A stretch of DNA of 64,000 bases from Lepturacanthus savala (lineage: Eukaryota > Chordata > Actinopteri > Scombriformes > Trichiuridae). The notes under the pieces were generated by a model. The model searched no databases, was not told the origin of the DNA, and saw nothing but the letters and a program-made list of their open reading frames with translations. The translations under genes and the position numbers were made by a program. Shown here in pieces: positions 59,171 through 64,000 of the stretch (positions are counted from its first letter, which is position 1; each line of letters opens with the position of its first letter). The DNA lies in contig CM060471.1 in assembly GCA_030544235.1 (NCBI GenBank), positions 10,835,348-10,899,347 of the forward strand, in the 5' to 3' direction.

Positions 59171-60569
59171 GACTACTCTTTGTAACTCTATTCCAGTTAA
59201 CACTGTACAAGTTTAAACACAGCTTCAAGCACTGTATTTTTTTTAGAACTGCAGAAATGATGTGACTTTTTGGTTATATAACAATGTCATAATATCCTCT
59301 TTTGAGCCAGGTATCAAATGTAGCACAGATGCTACCAATTCCGACGTCCTTTTACTAGTTCAGTTGTTAAAAGGGTTCAGCCAAACCTGGGCAGACTCAT
59401 CATAATCAGCAAAGCACGGAACAGAACATAATGCATGTTATATATTCATTCCCATATTCTCATTGCAGTCTCTACTGCTGCACATCTTTAACTGTCTGAA
59501 TCTGTAAACGCTTACATACCCACAAGCAGATGCAGCCCAGTGGGTGTTAAGGAGCTTACTAATGCTGCAGGGCTTACAAGTTTCATTCCCAACGGGGCCA
59601 CCCATGTTAAATATGCATGCACACTCTTATTACTACAAGGCTGTGTGCTGAGCAGAACTCATCGGGTGCTTATGCCACATTATTAAAGCACCATTTTGAT
59701 TCTGTAGGACATTAGGGCACAGCAGCAATTTAACAGTCTAATGGGAGACAGGAGAGTTCTCTGCAGTTTTTAAAGGAAAGAACAAGTATGCTAAAAATCC
59801 AGACAGTGATCATAGATTACTCTCTGCAGGTCACAAGGTTGCCAGGCATGTTTGGAATCATTTCTTGAGTATTGCCTTTTCAAGGTTTTCTTGATCATCT
59901 GCCACCGTTTTTTAGTCTAAATTTGAAGCTGACGCTGCCACTGAGACGCTGCCATTCATCAACACTGAAGGAGTGTTCACAGCTACATTGCCGCCAAGTT
60001 CAAAAGAACAATTTACATTCCCCAACACCCACATTCCTTTCATTATGCAGCGGTATAATGGTGCACAGAGAACAAGCAGGAGGCTGATTTGCGTTATATG
60101 TCACTTCTGAATGCAAAATAACGTAATGAAGTCAGCTGAGCTCGTTTGTGAGGAGGTGTAATAAAGCGCTGGGTGCATTGTCAGAGCCAGAATAGGACCA
60201 GGACCCTCTGAAACCTGTTCAACAGTGGACGTGGGAGGCAGCAACAAAGAACCAAGACTGTGCATACACAAAGAGTCCGTGCATGTTCTCTTCTCACTTC
60301 ATTAAAGATGGCTTCACAGATGGCTGTAATGTTTCTGTAATAACACGCCTTTTGTCTGTGTGTCTGTTTGGCTCCAGGGGGATTGGATGTCATGTCATGA
60401 ACAAAATATAATGGGAAAAAAAATCACAATCTATTCAATTCAGAAACATGACAATTGCACTATTCATTCAGTCATTCCATCATTATTTGGAGGTGGCATG
60501 ACACACATTCAGTGTGTGGTATTTGAGTATTGAAATAGATTTATAAAATCCAAAGCTATCTTGTATATA
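59171..60569. other. Intronic stretch, nothing recognised
   Basis: No supported gene or repeat. Confidence 0.5.
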
Positions 60570-61390
60570 TCTACTCCAGGGATTCCCAAAGTGTGGTGCA
60601 AGCTAAAATACATGATGGTGGTCTGGAGTGTTTTAAAGTTTTTTCAAAGTGGGATTTTCTGACACAATAAAGACGTCTAAATAAACGTTTTATTTCTCAT
60701 GTTAAATGAATATTCAACATCCCGTTATACAACTTGTCTCTGTTGAGACATGCCGGTTTACCACTTTTTTTGGGGGGGGGGGCGTCGTTCCTGCATCAGG
60801 CGACACACAGTCGAGTCGAGTTACTGGAGTCACGCTCACATTTGCAGAGATGTGGTTGAAGCAGAGACTCCACGCTGTTACTGATTGTGTTGCAGGAAAA
60901 AAAGACAGAATATATCGTCAACCAGGTTGGGATATAGATGGGGCTACGTGGCATGGGGGTACAGGCGGACCACAGTTCAGGTCCAGACCCAGAAGCTGTT
61001 GCATACGGACTGAGACCTACAGCCAAAACAGACGATAGAAAGAAAATTAAACATTAGCCTTACACGTAGTGAAACCAGGGGAGATGAACAGACGAGTAAG
61101 ACAGAGAAAGTTGAGGAAAAAGAGAGGAGAGACTGAGAAAGGGAGACAAATAAGTAAAAAATGGTGCTCTTAAAAAAAAAGAAAGGTAGACAGCGAAAAT
61201 GGGGCATTTAATCCAGAATGGACAGAATCATTTCTATTCATAGTTCCCACTGGGAGCACTAAGCCAGCTCATATAGTCAGAAATGGTGGCACTTACTAAA
61301 AGTGCCAATATGAAACAACATTATGAGACAAAACATAAAGATTCTGAACAAATATACACACTCAAATGTCAAGTGAGATCCCAGAGGATC
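60570..61390 (+). pseudogene. Remnants of a hAT element with a BED-like finger
   Basis: The left part (GATTCCCAAAGTGTGGTGCA at 60581, a G run at 60771-60782) resembles hAT terminal sequence. From about 61185 the plus strand reads, across a frameshift, KVDSENGAFNPEWTESFLFI, then a region where metal-binding Cys codons are expected, then VALTKSANMKQHYETKHKDS. This order (W-x-E/D-x-(F/L)-F ... N-x-K-x-HYETKH) is the N-terminal BED-like finger of ZBED5/GTF2IRD2-type hAT proteins. No catalytic domain follows. Confidence is moderate; the 60570-61180 part is weaker than 61185-61390. Confidence 0.6.
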
Positions 61391-61584
61391 AATATGAGTC
61401 CCAGAGGTCCCAGAGGTCAATATGACCAGTCCACCAGGATCCTGAGTCACACATTCACTACCCAATGTGCCTATGAGTGTTCCCTGAGAGTAAACACTGT
61501 AAACACTGAAGATTTTGTGTGTTGTGTGTGTTTGCTGTGTCAGGGTCATGCTGCTGTGTACTGTGGAGAGGAAACATATACCTA

Positions 61585-61587
<3 letters not shown>

Positions 61588-61676
<89 letters not shown>
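61588..61676. repeat. (TA)n microsatellite
   Basis: Uninterrupted TA dinucleotides. Confidence 0.98.
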
Positions 61677-61679
<3 letters not shown>

Positions 61680-62039
61680 TAACATGGGGCAATGCTTCCA
61701 TCCCAGGTGAACAACTCCTGTTTTGACCCATTATTATCATTTGTTGTTATAGTGACGCAGCTCAAAAAGTGGAAAGTTAAAAAAATAATAATAATAAGAT
61801 GAGAAGGTAGCATGGTATCCATTTCCTGTGAGAGCAGATACATCACGATCTTCTCTGCACACGCTGTATCTTCACACTCAAAGGAAAGAGTGAAAAATGT
61901 AAGTGTAAATGTAACGGGGCCTCCCCATTACTCGCCTGGCTTCCCTACCATCCATTTCAAACTAACTATTCTTCCAAGATGCTTCCTAAAACCACTTCGT
62001 ACTGCATCAGCTCACAGCTTTTTATCCGTCCTTTTTCTG

Positions 62040-62870
62040 ACTTCATTCAGTGATAAATGAAAGTCAGAAAGTGGGACGACCAGAGTTTTAGGAAAGTTGA
62101 ATTCAGGACTTTTTTTTTAATGATCTTTAATTTGAATCTTTCTATCTGGTGGATGTTTGGAAAAATGCTGCTTGCAGCGTTCTTGAGAACCGCTCATCCG
62201 ATGGACTTCACACTCAGCACTGCTCTCCCTTGGGTCCTCAGCAATAAACCCGCTAAGGAACGGATGAATGAGTCTTGAGATATGCGAAGGACAGTCATAC
62301 ATACATATACAAACAGAGACGCCTTCCTTTATGGATAGATGATTCTCCTACACTTCCACCAATTGGCCGAATGCCATCAAATATGTCAGGGTCATTCAGA
62401 TGTCATATCTACATAGAGTATGTTAACCAAGTGCGGTTGCAAAAGCACAAAACGTTCAGGAGATATGACATGTTTTTGTAATATAAGCCCCACCCAAACT
62501 ATTTGAGCTGCTTTATGGAATATCAAAAATCCTAAAGTACATTTTCCTGGCTTTGTCCAGGAAGGATCTAAACCAATTTAGGTGAATTGCAAAAAAATTA
62601 TAGGAGTGATGGAAAGAAAAGGATTTGGACAAGAATAATGATATTGATTATAGCTCAAAAAGGTACAGGCCAAACAGAGATAGATTTTACAGCGCCACCA
62701 TCCGGCCGAATTGCACCAAATTCAGCACAACACTCGCCGAAGTCCCCAGCAACACACCTACCAAGTGCAAAGATCAAATGAATGTTTTTTTTTTTTTTTT
62801 AGATTTGCAACACAAAGGCACATAGATGCAGAGATTCCACGCTTTATAGTTAGATTTCCAAAATCATTTG
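62040..62870. repeat. Unclassified repeat with related modules
   Basis: Two related blocks: CACCAATTGGCCGAATGCCA with ACCAAGTGCGGTTGC (62358-62440), and CACCATCCGGCCGAATTGCA with ACCAAGTGCAAAG (62695-62772). Another pair: ACAAACAGAGACGCCTTCC (62309) and ATAGATGCAGAGATTCCACG (62823). The style is that of a dispersed fish repeat; no frame or terminal repeats recognised. Confidence 0.5.
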
Positions 62871-64000
62871 TCTCAGGGGGCTTTAAAATATATAGAATAT
62901 GGCCTATTTAAAAAAAAACAAGCAAAAACACATTCTTTTGTCCAAAGTCATGCACATAATGAAGAGCAGTAATTAACTAGTAAGCGCTAACATAACTCTT
63001 GGATTCAAAGATGCATAAAATGAATATTTAAACAAAGCTCCAGGCAGTTTAGTGCCACCTCCTACACTCGCTCCTTCCTTTCCAATTGTGAATTCATTTT
63101 AGTCACGCATCGCTGTGACTGGCCAGTCATTGAGAAGCCTTAAACCTGCTGTATTTATTGCAGAGGTAGAATGTCCATGATAGAAAATGTGCTGTATCTC
63201 CTCATCTTTTTATATCTAAAAACAATTACTTTTCCAGGTGGGAAGATTTACGGCTTTCAATTCTTTAGTTTATAATCCATTATCAGCCCACTGGAGTTTA
63301 GAGTTAAGTTATGTAAGATGAGTCACATGGTTCCATATAACTTATTCTCAATATAGTGAATTATATATAAATATAATAAAGTGAAGGCAGAAAGACAAAG
63401 GTGTCTGGGAAGACCCAGAAGAGGTAAACAGGAGTGGTGATAAAACATCTTACTGGAACCATTCTCCTTCTCTTAGCTCCGTCCTGCTCTTGCCAACCTG
63501 GCTCCCTCTTTCTCTCGCTATCTCATTTATCATTTACCTTATCGCCCCTTTCTACTCCTCTGTCAACCCCAGCTCTCCCTCTCTATCCATATTACCCTTC
63601 CTCCATCCTTCTTCTCATTCAGCTTGGGTGTTTGTTGAGGAGCCAGTAAAAGTGGCACCAGCAGCTGTCCAAACACCGATGGCCCCCTGCTGTGTTTGTG
63701 TGTGGAAGACCCCCCCATGTTTCCAGTTGATTTCGTGCTCGCCTTTATCACAGCCTCAATGTTTCCACTACTGTCACCATGGCACCAAGGAGAGAAAGGG
63801 CAGAGGAAGAACAAGACTTGGAATATGTGGAGAAATGAATAGGAAATGTCTAGAGAAAGAGGACAAGTCAATAAAGAGGAAACAAAGCCGTCAATGAGAA
63901 TGTTAGTCAGCAATTTCTTCTTTATAGATCAGACCATGTTTTTAAGGTTGTTTCAGAGCTCAGAAAAAAAATCTAAATCTCACCAAACAAGATCTAAAAG
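62871..64000. other. Intronic stretch with a pyrimidine-rich tract
   Basis: Strong C/T bias on the plus strand at 63465-63625. The 135-codon frame at 63490-63897 starts in this tract and has no domain that I recognise, so it is not called. Confidence 0.55.

Larger units (their letters stand above)
34900..64000 (-). other. slc39a11: slc39a11 intron upstream of the 34764-34899 exon (partial)
   Basis: In transcript sense this intron ends at the acceptor at 34905-34900; its donor lies past 64000 or was missed. The preceding exon should end in the TM3 segment (like VYLADLLMPHL). I looked for it on the minus strand and did not find it, but a short exon could escape visual search. Confidence 0.75.

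Noticed and set aside
63490..63897. 135-codon frame at the right edge
   Set aside because: Its start lies in a pyrimidine-rich tract, the composition changes along it, and no family is recognised.

Overview
The window looks like nuclear DNA of a ray-finned fish, most likely a percomorph teleost. The evidence is the AT-rich non-coding background, abundant CA/TA/GA/AAT microsatellites, and a typical fish set of interspersed repeats: Tc1/mariner elements of several subfamilies, hAT elements, tRNA-derived SINE-like repeats, palindromic MITEs, a LINE endonuclease remnant and Penelope fragments. Nothing here looks bacterial, viral, organellar or CRISPR-like.

The only host gene I can support is the zinc transporter gene slc39a11 (ZIP11), on the minus strand. 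Two internal coding exons are visible: the upstream one at 34764-34899 and the next at 6066-6233. They splice in frame (the codon for Asp is split between them). Together they encode the long loop before transmembrane segment 4 and the first half of that segment, ending in the HNIP(E) metal-site motif. The intron between them is 28,530 bp and appears to use a non-canonical GC donor. The rest of the window is this intron, part of the upstream intron (34900 to the end) and part of the downstream intron (1-6065). No other slc39a11 exon was found.

Layout. 1-2233: a decayed Tc1 element followed by (probably split by) a second Tc1-type element with 27-bp terminal repeats. 6066-6233: slc39a11 exon. 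6600-15840: three copies of one SINE-like family, two with clear target-site duplications inside older repeats, plus a LINE endonuclease remnant and an internally deleted Tc1 copy bracketed by TA microsatellites. 17222-27584: a ZBED-like hAT fragment, a 0.9-kb non-autonomous hAT and a 2.1-kb hAT element with a broken transposase. 34764-34899: slc39a11 exon, with a long CA tract about 0.5 kb into its downstream intron. 43992-46153: a three-level nest, Tc1 in SINE in MITE. 47825-48817: a deleted Tc1. 50933-51644: two Penelope fragments head to head, forming an inverted repeat of about 225 bp per arm. 52638-52850 and 58471-58681: an inverted pair of non-coding segments 5.6 kb apart that I cannot assign to any known element. 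60570-61390: hAT remnants.

No operon, rRNA, tRNA gene, promoter or origin is visible. Transposase coding regions are all interrupted, so no element here looks autonomous.
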